From Sulfurisoma sp. (GTDB taxonomy: Bacteria > Pseudomonadota > Gammaproteobacteria > Burkholderiales > Rhodocyclaceae): DNA of 64,000 nt. Positions 49,629 to 59,242 of the stretch are shown piece by piece; within the stretch, counting starts at the first letter, position 1; every line of letters starts with the position of its first letter. The translations under genes were made by a program, and so were the position numbers. Under the pieces are notes generated by a model that saw only the letters and a program-made list of their open reading frames with translations, searched no databases and had not been told where the DNA came from. The DNA lies in assembly GCA_030691075.1 (NCBI GenBank), contig JAUYFI010000185.1, positions 62,001 to 126,000 of the forward strand. The letters are read 5' to 3'.

Positions 49629-50423
49629 ATGCGACAGTACATCGACCTGATGCGCCATGTGCTCGATCACGGCAACGTGAAATCCGACCGCACCGGCACC
49701 GGCACGCGCTCGGTCTTCGGCTGGCAGATGCGCTTCGACCTCGCCGCCGGCTTTCCGCTGCTGACCACCAAGAAACTGCACCTGCGCTCGATCATCCACG
49801 AGCTGCTGTGGTTCCTCAAGGGCGACACCAACATCAAGTACCTCAAGGACAACGGCGTCCGCATCTGGGACGAGTGGGCCGATGCGAACGGCGATCTCGG
49901 CCCGGTGTACGGCTACCAGTGGCGTCACTGGCCGGCGCGCGACGGGGGCGAGATCGACCAGATCGTGCAACTGGTCGAAGGACTGAAGAAGAACCCGGAC
50001 TCGCGCCGTCATCTGGTCACGGCGTGGAACCCGGCCGACGTCGACCGCATGGCGCTGCCGCCCTGCCACGCGCTGTTCCAGTTCCATGTCGCCGACGGCA
50101 AGTTGAGTTGCCAGCTCTACCAGCGCAGCGCCGATATCTTCCTCGGCGTGCCCTTCAACATCGCCTCCTACGCGCTGCTCACCCTCATGGTGGCGCAGGT
50201 GGTCGGCCTCAAGCCCGGCGACTTCGTGCATACGCTGGGCGACGCCCATCTCTACTCCAATCACCTCGAGCAGACGCAACTGCAACTCGCGCGCGAGCCG
50301 CGCGCCCTGCCGACGCTGCGCCTCAACCCCGAAGTGACGGACTTGTTCGCCTTCCGCTTCGAGGACTTCACGCTCGAAGGCTACGAGCCGCATCCGCACA
50401 TCGCCGCACCGGTGGCCGTGTGA
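49629..50423 (+). CDS. thyA: Thymidylate synthase
   Basis: 264 residues, as in E. coli ThyA. It makes dTMP from dUMP and methylene-tetrahydrofolate. Catalytic Cys lies in [11 protein letters not shown]; the folate and dUMP residues [28 protein letters not shown] and [20 protein letters not shown] are present. It is divergent from the aminopeptidase, with 49 bases between, and its stop overlaps the glk start. Confidence 0.97.
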   Translation: MRQYIDLMRHVLDHGNVKSDRTGTGTRSVFGWQMRFDLAAGFPLLTTKKLHLRSIIHELLWFLKGDTNIKYLKDNGVRIWDEWADANGDLGPVYGYQWRHWPARDGGEIDQIVQLVEGLKKNPDSRRHLVTAWNPADVDRMALPPCHALFQFHVADGKLSCQLYQRSADIFLGVPFNIASYALLTLMVAQVVGLKPGDFVHTLGDAHLYSNHLEQTQLQLAREPRALPTLRLNPEVTDLFAFRFEDFTLEGYEPHPHIAAPVAV

Positions 50424-51388
50424 AACTCTGCGGCGACATCGGCGGCACCAAGGTGCTGCTGGGGCTGGTCGATGACGCCGGCAATATCGCCGGCCAGCGC
50501 CGTCCCGCCAGGGGACTTGCTCCGCGGCGTCTCGCCAGCGCCGACTTTTCGGATTTCGCTTCGCTGCTCGGTGAGTTCCTGCGTGGCGTCGGCGCGAACA
50601 TCAGCGGCGGCTGCCTCGCGGTAGCCGGCCCGGTGGCCGACGACGGCCGCTCGGCGAAAATCACCAACCTGCCGTGGACCATCGACGCCGCCGCGCTCGA
50701 GCGCGAGTTCGCCATTGGTCCGGGCCGGCTACGACTGATCAATGATTTTGCCGGCGCGGCGATGGGGGTCACCGCGCTGGCGCCGGACGAACTCGTCACC
50801 CTGCAGGCTGGCGAGCCGCTGGCCTCTGGCGTGAAGCTGGTGCTCGGCGCCGGCACGGGGCTGGGCATGGCGGTGCTGGTTGCCGACAGAGGCGACTGGC
50901 GCGTGCTGCCCGGCGAAGGCGGCCACGTCGGCTTCGCGCCGGCGGACGAGGTGCAGGCGCGCGTCTGGGCGGCGCTGCTGCGGGAACACGGCCGCGTCAC
51001 CAACGAGCGGGTGATTTCGGGGCCGGGGCTGGAGGCCATCCACCGCATTCTCGCCGACGAGACCATCGACGCCGCCACGATCACCGAACGGGCGCTGGCC
51101 GGCGGCGATGCGGCGGCCCGGCATTCGGTCGACGTCTTCATCAAAGCCTATGGCGCCTTCGCCGGCGACATGGCGATGGCGCTGATGGCGCGCGGCGGGG
51201 TGTACCTGGCCGGCGGCATCGCCGCGAAGATCCTGCCGCTGCTGCAATCCGGCGCCTTCATCGAAGCCTTCAACGCCAAGGCCGAGCACGCCCTGCTTGC
51301 CGCGCGCATGCCGGTGCATGTGGTGACCGATCCCCTGCTCGGGCTGCGCGGCGCGGCGCGGCTGGCGCTGGGCGAGGCGCAAGAATAG
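50420..51388 (+). CDS. glk: Glucokinase
   Basis: 322 residues from a GTG overlapping the thyA stop. ROK-unrelated bacterial glucokinase of the Glk family: [13 protein letters not shown] (ATP loop), [45 protein letters not shown] and EGGHVGFAP. It phosphorylates glucose, feeding the glycogen pathway downstream. An interspersed element (50528-50549) codes RRLASADFS near residue 40, in a poorly conserved loop that ends at the conserved DF. Confidence 0.92.
   Translation: MKLCGDIGGTKVLLGLVDDAGNIAGQRRPARGLAPRRLASADFSDFASLLGEFLRGVGANISGGCLAVAGPVADDGRSAKITNLPWTIDAAALEREFAIGPGRLRLINDFAGAAMGVTALAPDELVTLQAGEPLASGVKLVLGAGTGLGMAVLVADRGDWRVLPGEGGHVGFAPADEVQARVWAALLREHGRVTNERVISGPGLEAIHRILADETIDAATITERALAGGDAAARHSVDVFIKAYGAFAGDMAMALMARGGVYLAGGIAAKILPLLQSGAFIEAFNAKAEHALLAARMPVHVVTDPLLGLRGAARLALGEAQE
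50528..50549 (+). repeat. Interspersed element copy in glk
   Basis: CGTCTCGCCAGCGCCGACTT then TT, an exact match to the consensus. A second 5' half (GCCGTCCCGCCAG) begins at about 50510, 20 bases upstream, as if two copies overlap. Encodes RRLASADF. Confidence 0.75.
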
Positions 51389-51412
51389 CCACTGCAATAA
51401 AACGGAAATGCC

Positions 51413-51426
51413 GTTGCGGTAACGTA
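51413..51426 (+). repeat. 14-base motif GTTGCGGTAACGTA, copy 2
   Basis: Identical to 5399-5412. Lies between glk and the DUF2934 gene. Confidence 0.4.
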
Positions 51427-51492
51427 GAATGGCGGCCTGCAACAAAAACAACAAAAATCAAATCGATAACCACCGACTCAGGAGAGCACCGC

Positions 51493-51930
51493 ATGGCAAC
51501 CGCCACCAGCAAGACCAAGGCCCCCGCGAAAGCGCCGGCCAAAAGCGCAAGCAGCAAGACCGCCGCCAAGCCCGTGAAAGCCGCCAAGCCCACCAAGGCC
51601 GCCGCGCCGAAGACCGCGACCGCCAAGCCGGCAGCACCGAAAACCGCGACCGCCAAGCCGGCAGCACCGAAAACGGCCGCTCCCAAGGCCCCGGCCGCCA
51701 AGCCCGTGGCCAAGCCGGCCGCCACCAAGCCCAAGGCCGCCAAGCCGGCGGCGAAGAGCACCGCCAAGCGCCCGGCGGTCGCGCCCGATCAGCACCGCTA
51801 CTACGTCGAAGTGGCCGCCTATTACATCGCCGAACGCCGCAGCTTCCACGGCGGCAGCGAACTCACCGACTGGGCTCAGGCCGAGAAGGAAATCGGGCAG
51901 CTGCTGGCCGAGGGACGCATCAACCTTTGA
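51493..51930 (+). CDS. Histone H1-like tail fused to a DUF2934 domain
   Basis: 145 residues. Residues 1 to about 95 are almost only Lys, Ala, Pro, Thr and Ser ([16 protein letters not shown], repeats of [10 protein letters not shown] and AAKP), like histone H1-type tails. Residues about 98-145 form the DUF2934 unit ([32 protein letters not shown]). DNA or membrane binding by the basic tail is an inference. A 30-base unit is repeated twice near 51610-51670. It converges on glgB, sharing 11 bases. Confidence 0.7.
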   Translation: MATATSKTKAPAKAPAKSASSKTAAKPVKAAKPTKAAAPKTATAKPAAPKTATAKPAAPKTAAPKAPAAKPVAKPAATKPKAAKPAAKSTAKRPAVAPDQHRYYVEVAAYYIAERRSFHGGSELTDWAQAEKEIGQLLAEGRINL

Positions 51931-54100
51931 CGGGTGTCAGCACGATGCCTCCGAGCGGGGGCAGCGTGAGCTCGATCGAAGCCGGCCGGCCCATCCAGCT
52001 GTGCGGACGGGCGATCAACTGGCCGTCGTTGCCGACATCGCCGCCGCCGTAATGGCGGGAATCGCTGTTGAACAGTTCGCGATAGGCGCCGCCCTGCGGC
52101 ACGCCGAGCCGGTAGCCCCGGCGCGGCACGGGGGTGAAGTTGAGCACGACGACCACGAAACTGCCGTCACGCGCATAGCGCAGCCAGCTCACCACCGACT
52201 GTTCGACATCGTGGCAATCGATCCAGGAAAAACCGGAGTGCTCGAAATCGAGATCGTACAGCGCCGGCGTCGCGGCGTAGAGGCGATTCAGATCGCCCAC
52301 CAGCCGCTGCATGCCGGCGTGAGGTTCGAACGCCGGCAGGTTCCACGGCAGTTCGCCCTTTTCGCTCCACTCCCACGGCTGGCCGAGCTCGACGCCCATG
52401 AAGGTCAGCTTCTTGCCGGAGGCCGCCGTCTGGTAGGTCAGCAGCAAGCGTTGATTGGCGAAGCGCTGCCACTCGTCACCGGGCATCTTGCCGAGCAGCG
52501 AGCCCTTGCCGTGCACCACCTCGTCGTGCGAGAAGGGCAGCACGAAATTTTCCGAGTAAGCATAGAGCTGGCCGAAGGTCAGGCGCTCGTGGTGGTAGCG
52601 GCGGTGGACGGGATCCTGGCTCATGTAGTCGAGCGTGTCGTTCATCCAGCCCATGTTCCACTTCATCGAGAAGCCGAGGCCGCCCAGATAGACAGGGCGC
52701 GACACCATCGGCCAGGCCGTGGATTCCTCGGCGATGGTCAGCGCGCCGGGAAACTCGCGATGCACCATCTCGTTCATCTCGCGCAGGAAGGCGATGGCCT
52801 CGAGGTTCTCGCGGCCGCCATGCTTGTTGGGCAGCCACTCGCCGGCGCGGCGGGAGTAGTCGAGGTAGAGCATCGAGGCGACAGCATCGACGCGCAGGCC
52901 GTCGGCATGGAACTCGCGCAGCCAGTAGTCGGCCGAGGACAGCAGGAAGCTCTTCACTTCGTTGCGGCCGTAATTGAAGATGTAGGTGCCCCAGTCCTGG
53001 TGCACGCCGAGACGCGGGTCCTCGTGTTCAAAGAGCGCGGTGCCGTCGAAGTGGGCAAGGGCCCAGTCGTCCATCGGGAAGTGGCCCGGCACCCAGTCGA
53101 GCAGTACGCCGATACCGGCCTGGTGGCACTGGTCGATCAGGTAACGCAGGTCGTCGGGCGAACCGAAGCGGGAAGACGGCGCGAAATAACCGGTGCACTG
53201 GTAGCCCCAGGACTCGTCGAGCGGATGCTCCATCACCGGCATCAGCTCGATGTGGGTGTAGGCGAGATCCTTGAGGTAGGGCACCAGGCGCTCGGCCATC
53301 TCGCGGTAGCCGTAGAAGCCGCCGTCGGGATGGCGCATCCACGAGCCTGGATGCATCTCGTAGATGGACATCGGCGCGTGCTGCCAGTCCCACCGCGCGC
53401 GGCGCGCCAGCCACTCGGCGTCGTTCCAGGCGTAGGCGGAATCGGCGGTGACGCGCGCCGCCGTCGCCGGCCGTCGCTCGTACTGGCGGCCGTAGGGATC
53501 GGTCTTGGTCTGCACCGCGCCGCTATTGCGGTTGCGGATCTCGAACTTGTAGAGCGTGCCCTCCGGCAATCCCGGCATGAACAGTTCCCAGGCGCCCGAG
53601 GCGCCGAGCGAGCACAGCGGATGGGTGCGACCATCCCAGCGGTTGAATTCGCCGACCAGCGAGACGCGCCCTGCATTCGGCGCCCAGACGCGGAAGGTGA
53701 CGCCGGCGGTGCCGTCGCGGGTCTCGGTCAGGGCGCCGAGCAGACGGTAACTCTGATAGTTGGTGCCTTCGGCGAAGTAGTGCTGCGCCTGCTCCAGCGG
53801 TCGCGGCGGAAAGCCGTAGGGATCGAGGCACTCGAACTTTTGCCCGCCTTCGTCGATCTTCAGCCGCGCGGGCGACGCTTCGGCCACGGCACCCGACCAC
53901 TCGAAAAAGTCGGTGCTGGCGACACGGCGCAGCGCTCGCCATTCGCCGTCGATTTTCGCCGCCACGCCCGTCGCGTGCGGGCGGAACACCCGCAACCGCC
54001 AGCCCTTGCCATCGCGGTGCCAGCCAAGGATGCGGAAGGGATCGTGTTCGCGCGCCTCGATAAGCGGTCGCAGGGAAGCGTCAATCATCATAGAATCCAT
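51920..54100 (-). CDS. glgB: 1,4-alpha-glucan branching enzyme
   Basis: 726 residues, normal. It adds alpha-1,6 branches to glycogen. The N-terminal N1 and CBM48 domains are present ([25 protein letters not shown]). The GH13 catalytic residues lie in [18 protein letters not shown] (nucleophile Asp), TIAEESTAW (Glu) and [12 protein letters not shown]. An interspersed copy (53904-53928) codes RRVASTDFF in the N1 domain. glgC starts only 41 bases away on the other strand. A start nine bases later is possible. Confidence 0.97.
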   Translation of the reverse strand: MDSMMIDASLRPLIEAREHDPFRILGWHRDGKGWRLRVFRPHATGVAAKIDGEWRALRRVASTDFFEWSGAVAEASPARLKIDEGGQKFECLDPYGFPPRPLEQAQHYFAEGTNYQSYRLLGALTETRDGTAGVTFRVWAPNAGRVSLVGEFNRWDGRTHPLCSLGASGAWELFMPGLPEGTLYKFEIRNRNSGAVQTKTDPYGRQYERRPATAARVTADSAYAWNDAEWLARRARWDWQHAPMSIYEMHPGSWMRHPDGGFYGYREMAERLVPYLKDLAYTHIELMPVMEHPLDESWGYQCTGYFAPSSRFGSPDDLRYLIDQCHQAGIGVLLDWVPGHFPMDDWALAHFDGTALFEHEDPRLGVHQDWGTYIFNYGRNEVKSFLLSSADYWLREFHADGLRVDAVASMLYLDYSRRAGEWLPNKHGGRENLEAIAFLREMNEMVHREFPGALTIAEESTAWPMVSRPVYLGGLGFSMKWNMGWMNDTLDYMSQDPVHRRYHHERLTFGQLYAYSENFVLPFSHDEVVHGKGSLLGKMPGDEWQRFANQRLLLTYQTAASGKKLTFMGVELGQPWEWSEKGELPWNLPAFEPHAGMQRLVGDLNRLYAATPALYDLDFEHSGFSWIDCHDVEQSVVSWLRYARDGSFVVVVLNFTPVPRRGYRLGVPQGGAYRELFNSDSRHYGGGDVGNDGQLIARPHSWMGRPASIELTLPPLGGIVLTPVKG
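53904..53928 (-). repeat. Interspersed element copy in glgB
   Basis: Plus-strand AAAAAGTCGGTGCTGGCGAC then ACGGC. Encodes RRVASTDFF near residue 58. Confidence 0.7.
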
Positions 54101-54141
54101 GTAAAGACTGAAGTCATTCTATACCCACGGGGAGACAGGCC

Positions 54142-55446
54142 ATGCAAATCGATCCCATGCCCGGCGATCATGTCGCGGGTTCCGGCCGCTTCGTCAGCCA
54201 GCTGACGCGCAACACCATCGCCTTCGTTCTCGCCGGCGGCCGCGGCAGCCGGCTGATGCAGCTCACCGACTGGCGCAGCAAGCCGGCCGTGCCCTTCGGC
54301 GGCAAGTTCCGCATTCTCGACTTCACGCTGTCGAACTGCGTCAATTCCGGCATCCGCCGCATCGGCATCGCCACGCAATACAAGGCGCAGAGCCTGATCC
54401 GCCACCTGCAGCGCGGCTGGAGCTTCCTCGACGGCCGTTTCCGCGAGGCCATCGACGTGCTGCCGGCGCAGCAGCAGATCAACGAGGACTGGTACCTCGG
54501 CACCGCCAACGCCGTGTTCCAGAACATGGACCTGATGCGGCGCAACGCGCCGCAGTACGTGATCATCCTGTCGGGCGATCACATCTACAAGATGGACTAC
54601 GGCAAGATGCTGGCCCAGCACGTGCAGCGCGGCGCCGACATGTCGATCGCCTGCATCGACGTGCCGCTCAAGGAGGCGATGGACTTCGGCGTCATGCACG
54701 TCGACGAAAACAATCGCGTCATCGACTTCGTCGAGAAGCCGGCCAACCCACCCTGCATTCCCGGCCGGCCCGACCGCGCGCTGGCCAGCATGGGCATCTA
54801 CGTCTTCAACGCCGACTTCCTCTACGAGCAGTTGATCCGCGACGCCGACACGCCGGGCTCGAGCCACGATTTCGGCAAGGACATCATTCCCCACTGCGTC
54901 AAACGCTACCAGATCGTTGCTCACAACTTTGCCGACAGCGCCGTCGGCTCGCACCCGGGGGAGCGCCCCTACTGGCGCGACGTCGGCACCATCGACGCCT
55001 ACTGGGAAGCCAACATGGAGTTGACCAAGGTCACGCCCGAACTCGACCTCTACGACCAGGACTGGCCGATCTGGACCTACCAGGAACAGCAGCCGCCGGC
55101 CAAGTTCGTCTTCGACAACGACGGCCGCCGCGGCATGGCCATCGACTCGCTGGTGTCCGGCGGCGACATCATCAGCGGCGGCACCGTCCATCGCTCGCTG
55201 CTGTTCTCCAACGTCCGCGTGCACAGCTACGCCACGGTCGAGGACTCGGTGATCCTGCCCAAGGTCGACATCGGCGAAGGCGCCCGCATACGCAAGGCCG
55301 TGATCGACAAGAACTGCAACATCCCGGCCGGCATGATCATCGGCTACGACCCCGAGGCGGACCGCAAGCGCTTCCATGTGTCCGAGGGCGGCGTCACCCT
55401 GGTCACGCCGGACATGCTCGACCAGTCCATCCACCACCTCCGCTAA
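54142..55446 (+). CDS. glgC: Glucose-1-phosphate adenylyltransferase (ADP-glucose pyrophosphorylase)
   Basis: 434 residues. Makes ADP-glucose from ATP and glucose-1-phosphate, the committed and allosterically controlled step of glycogen synthesis. The nucleotide loop is [23 protein letters not shown]-like [24 protein letters not shown], and the beta-helix tail [21 protein letters not shown] are present. It uses a start after GGGGAGACAGGCC. Next genes are GH57 enzymes, glgP, pgi, glgA. Confidence 0.97.
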   Translation: MQIDPMPGDHVAGSGRFVSQLTRNTIAFVLAGGRGSRLMQLTDWRSKPAVPFGGKFRILDFTLSNCVNSGIRRIGIATQYKAQSLIRHLQRGWSFLDGRFREAIDVLPAQQQINEDWYLGTANAVFQNMDLMRRNAPQYVIILSGDHIYKMDYGKMLAQHVQRGADMSIACIDVPLKEAMDFGVMHVDENNRVIDFVEKPANPPCIPGRPDRALASMGIYVFNADFLYEQLIRDADTPGSSHDFGKDIIPHCVKRYQIVAHNFADSAVGSHPGERPYWRDVGTIDAYWEANMELTKVTPELDLYDQDWPIWTYQEQQPPAKFVFDNDGRRGMAIDSLVSGGDIISGGTVHRSLLFSNVRVHSYATVEDSVILPKVDIGEGARIRKAVIDKNCNIPAGMIIGYDPEADRKRFHVSEGGVTLVTPDMLDQSIHHLR

Positions 55447-55477
55447 ACAATTCGCGCGGTAATTCTTCGTCTTCGCC

Positions 55478-57175
55478 ATGGCTAAAAAGCAGCTCGACCT
55501 CGTCTTCCTCTGGCACATGCACCAGCCGGACTATCGCGATCACACCAGCGAGGAGTTCGTGCTGCCCTGGGTCTATCTTCACGCGATCAAGGATTACACC
55601 GACATGGCGGCGCACCTCGAGCGCCATCCGGGCATCCATGCCGTCGTCAATTTCGTGCCGGTGCTGCTCGACCAGATCGACGACTACGTCGCGCAGTTCG
55701 AAAGCGGGAAATTCCGCGACCCGCTGCTGCGCCTGCTGGCCGAGCCCGACCTCGACCACATCGCGGCCACCGACCGCGAACTGCTGCTCGAAGCCTGCTT
55801 CCGCAGCAACCATCACACCATGCTGGCGCCCTTCCCGCGCTACCAGCGGCTGCACGACATCTACAAGACGCTGGAGCGAGAGAGCGAGGCGGCGCTGGCC
55901 TACCTGTCGGGCACCTACCTCGCCGACCTGGTCACCTGGTATCACCTGGCGTGGACCGGCGAGACCGAGCGCCGCCGCCACCCGCTCGTGGCCGAGCTGA
56001 TGAGCAAGGGCGAGGGCTACAGCCTGGCCGACCGCCAGGGGCTGCTGGCCTTGTTCGGCGGCATGCTCAAGGGCCTGATCCCGCGTTACCGGGCCCTGGC
56101 CGAATCGGGCCGCGTCGAGATCTCGACGACGCCGCATACCCATCCGCTGTCGCCGCTGCTGCTCGACTTCGCCGCCGCGCGCGATACCCAGCCCGCGGCG
56201 CCGCTGCCAAAAGCGGCCGGCTATCCCGGCGGCCGCTCACGCGTCGAAGCGCAGATCGAATCCGCCTACGAGTCGCACAGCCAGCGCTTCGGCCGGCGTC
56301 CCGCCGGCATGTGGCCGGCCGAAGGCGCGATCTCGGCGGCCTTCGTGCGCCAACTCGCCGCCGCCGGCTGCGGCTGGATCGCCAGCGGCGAGGGCGTGCT
56401 GAAGAACACTCTGCACCGCGCCAGGCACGACGAGCCGCGCGCCGCCTACCATCCGTGGCGGCTGGCCGATGCGCCCGGCATCACCCTGTTCTTCCGCGAC
56501 GAGCGGCTGTCCGACCTGCTCGGCTTCGAGTACTCGAAGTGGCATGGCCAGGACGCCGCGCGCCACTTCGTCGGCCAGCTCGAAACCATCATCAAAACCA
56601 GCCCCGAGGGCGAGAATCCGGTGGTCTGCGTCATCCTCGACGGAGAGAACGCCTGGGAGCACTATCCCTACAACGGCCACTATTTCTTCGAGGATCTCTA
56701 CACTCAACTCGAAGCGCACCCGGCGATCCGCACCACCACCTTCGCCGAACTGCTGGCGCGCAACCCACCACCGCAAGCCAGCCTGTTGCCGGATCTCGTC
56801 GCCGGCAGCTGGGTCTACGGCACGCTGTCGACCTGGATCGGCGACAAGGACAAGAACCGCGCCTGGGACATGCTCTGCGCCGCCAAGCAAAGCTACGACC
56901 TCGTCATGTCAAGCGGGCGTCTCGATGCCAAAGAGTCGGCTCTGGCGGAACGGCAACTGGCCATCTGCGAAAGTTCCGACTGGTTCTGGTGGTTCGGCGA
57001 CTACAACCCGGCGCCGGCCGTCGCCAGCTTCGACCGCCTCTACCGCCGCAATCTCGCCAATCTCTACCGCTGCCTCAAGCTGGCGCCGCCGGCCCAGCTC
57101 GACCAGCCCATCTCCGCCGGCTCCGACACCGCCGAAGGCGGATCGATGCGCCGCGCCACCGAGCACCCTCACTGA
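55478..57175 (+). CDS. Glycoside hydrolase family 57 protein
   Basis: 565 residues. Family 57 marks are present: HMHQPDYRD at residues 13-21, FVPVLLDQI, the catalytic glutamate in MWPAEGAIS and the aspartate region VVCVILDGENAWEHYPYNG. Related enzymes are alpha-amylase-like or amylopullulanase-like hydrolases of alpha-glucans. It lacks a signal peptide, so it acts on cytoplasmic glycogen. Exact bond specificity cannot be read. It follows glgC by 31 bases. Confidence 0.88.
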   Translation: MAKKQLDLVFLWHMHQPDYRDHTSEEFVLPWVYLHAIKDYTDMAAHLERHPGIHAVVNFVPVLLDQIDDYVAQFESGKFRDPLLRLLAEPDLDHIAATDRELLLEACFRSNHHTMLAPFPRYQRLHDIYKTLERESEAALAYLSGTYLADLVTWYHLAWTGETERRRHPLVAELMSKGEGYSLADRQGLLALFGGMLKGLIPRYRALAESGRVEISTTPHTHPLSPLLLDFAAARDTQPAAPLPKAAGYPGGRSRVEAQIESAYESHSQRFGRRPAGMWPAEGAISAAFVRQLAAAGCGWIASGEGVLKNTLHRARHDEPRAAYHPWRLADAPGITLFFRDERLSDLLGFEYSKWHGQDAARHFVGQLETIIKTSPEGENPVVCVILDGENAWEHYPYNGHYFFEDLYTQLEAHPAIRTTTFAELLARNPPPQASLLPDLVAGSWVYGTLSTWIGDKDKNRAWDMLCAAKQSYDLVMSSGRLDAKESALAERQLAICESSDWFWWFGDYNPAPAVASFDRLYRRNLANLYRCLKLAPPAQLDQPISAGSDTAEGGSMRRATEHPH

Positions 57176-57193
57176 AACCCCACCGCCCAGTTC

Positions 57194-59212
57194 ATGACCA
57201 CCCCCATCACCCTGCTTTTCGGCGTTCACGCCCACCAGCCCGTCGGCAACTTCCCCGAAGTCATCGACGAGGCGCATCTGCGCTGCTACGGCAAGTTCTT
57301 CGAGGTGCTCGAGGACTATCCGAAGTTCCGCTTCGCCTCCCACTTCTCCGGCTGGCTGCTCGACGTGCTGGCCGAGCGCTACCCGCAGGACATGAAGCGC
57401 ATGGCCAGAATGACGGCGCGCGGCCAGGTCGAGTGGTTCGGCTCGGGCGACTGCGAGCCGGTGCTGGCGGCGATTCCGCACCGCGACCGGGTCACGCAGA
57501 TCACGACGCTGTCCGACAAGCTCGAAAAGCGCTTCGGCCGGCGACCCAAGGGCGCCTGGCTCACCGAGCGCGTGTGGGAATCGGCCGTGGTCGCCTCGCT
57601 GGCCGAATCGGGCATCGAATATGTCGCCGTCGACGACTATCACTTCCTCTGCGCCGGCGCCGACCCGGCCACGCTCGACAGCTTCCATACCACCGAGGAA
57701 TCGGGCCTCGCCCTCGACCTCTTCCCGATCTCCGAGGCGGCGCGCTACCGCTTCCCCTTCTCGCCGGCCGACGAGGTCGTGGCCTGGCTCGAGGAGCAGG
57801 CAGTGGCGGGGCAGCGCGCCGCGATCTACTTCGATGACATCGAGAAGTTCGGCATCTGGCCGGAAACCTACGAGTGGGTGTACGAGAAGGGCTGGCTCAC
57901 CCGCTTCGTCGAGGGCGTGCTGGCTTCGCCCCTGATCCGCACCGCCACCTTCGACGATTTTCACGCCGCCAACCGTACGCGCGGCATCGTGTATCTGCCG
58001 ACTGCGTCCTACATCGAGATGAACGAATGGACGCTGCCGGGCCCGGCGGCGCGCGAGTACCACAGCCTGCTCGAAGACGAGAAAGCCGGCGGCCGCTTCG
58101 AGCGACGCAAGCCCTATCTGCGCGGCGGCATCTGGCGAAACTTCTTCTCGCGCTATCCCGAATCGAACTGGATGCACAAGCGCATGCTGGAGGTATCCAA
58201 CCGCTTCGCCGCGCTGCCGGCCAAGCAGCAGACGGCCGAGCGGCGCGAATTGCTGCACCGCTGCCAGGCCAACGACGCCTACTGGCACGGCCTTTTCGGC
58301 GGCCTCTACCTGCCGCACCTGCGTCGCGCCATCTGGAACAACCTGCTGGCGCTGGAAGTCGAACTCGACACCCTGGCGCCGCGGCCGGCGATCGAGCGCC
58401 GTGACCTCGACCACGACGGCTTCGACGAGATCGTCCTCCACGGCCACCTGCTGCAGGCGGTGATCCGCGCCGATGGCGATGCCGGCATCGTCGAGTTCGA
58501 CGCCTTCGAGCGCGCCCACAATTTCGGCGACACCCTGCGCCGCTACGACGAGGCTTATCACGACAAGCTCGACCAGGTTGAACAGGCCGCCGCCGAGCAT
58601 GGCGGCATCGCTTCCGCCCACGATCGCGTCACCTTCCTCCACGAGATCCTGCCGGGCGACGCCGATCCCGACACCCGGCCGCGCAGCCTTTTCATCGAGC
58701 AGTGGACGGCGCTGGACGGCAGCAGCCGGCCCATCTCGGCCTACCAGCTATCCGAGGTTTCGGAACGCGAGGGCGCGGCGAGTTTCATCGCCGAAGTCGA
58801 CCGTGGCTATGTCACCAAGCACATCGAGGTTTCCGGGCCGCATCTCGGCGTGCGGCTCTCCGCCGAGAACGTCGCCGGCACGCTCTCCACATGCATCAAC
58901 CTCGCCATGCCGAGCTGCGACGGCTTCCTCGGCCGCTACGTGCTGGCCTCGGGCGAGATCCCCGGCGGCTTCGGCGATGCCCTCGACCTCGACCAAGCGA
59001 CGCAACTGACGCTGGAGGACGGCGTGCTCGGCGGCCGCCTGCGCCTGACCGCCTCCCTGCCGGCGCGCATTGTGGCTCGACCGCATCGCACGGTGTCGCA
59101 ATCCGAGGCCGGCTTCGAGAAGGTGATGCAGGCCGTCGAACTCACCCTGTCCTGGCCGCTGGTCGCCGGCACCGAGCAGGTGCTGACGCTGGAATTTGCG
59201 ACGCTCGCGTAA
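57194..59212 (+). CDS. GH57 4-alpha-glucanotransferase / alpha-amylase-like enzyme
   Basis: 672 residues, like the archaeal GH57 4-alpha-glucanotransferases. The catalytic Glu is in GAWLTERVWE and the acid Asp in IYFDDIEKFGIW. The C-terminal part (after about residue 400) resembles DUF1926 beta-sandwich regions. No signal peptide. Two adjacent but distinct GH57 enzymes in one glycogen cluster is unusual outside thermophiles and cyanobacteria. It starts 19 bases after the preceding gene. Confidence 0.85.
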   Translation: MTTPITLLFGVHAHQPVGNFPEVIDEAHLRCYGKFFEVLEDYPKFRFASHFSGWLLDVLAERYPQDMKRMARMTARGQVEWFGSGDCEPVLAAIPHRDRVTQITTLSDKLEKRFGRRPKGAWLTERVWESAVVASLAESGIEYVAVDDYHFLCAGADPATLDSFHTTEESGLALDLFPISEAARYRFPFSPADEVVAWLEEQAVAGQRAAIYFDDIEKFGIWPETYEWVYEKGWLTRFVEGVLASPLIRTATFDDFHAANRTRGIVYLPTASYIEMNEWTLPGPAAREYHSLLEDEKAGGRFERRKPYLRGGIWRNFFSRYPESNWMHKRMLEVSNRFAALPAKQQTAERRELLHRCQANDAYWHGLFGGLYLPHLRRAIWNNLLALEVELDTLAPRPAIERRDLDHDGFDEIVLHGHLLQAVIRADGDAGIVEFDAFERAHNFGDTLRRYDEAYHDKLDQVEQAAAEHGGIASAHDRVTFLHEILPGDADPDTRPRSLFIEQWTALDGSSRPISAYQLSEVSEREGAASFIAEVDRGYVTKHIEVSGPHLGVRLSAENVAGTLSTCINLAMPSCDGFLGRYVLASGEIPGGFGDALDLDQATQLTLEDGVLGGRLRLTASLPARIVARPHRTVSQSEAGFEKVMQAVELTLSWPLVAGTEQVLTLEFATLA

Positions 59213-59242
59213 AATCGAACACCCACTCAGGAAATCAGCCTC

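Noticed and set aside
51429-52052. 207-codon plus-strand ORF over the DUF2934 gene
   Set aside because: Shadow frame of the low-complexity tail; the 51493 frame has the ribosome site and the DUF2934 domain.
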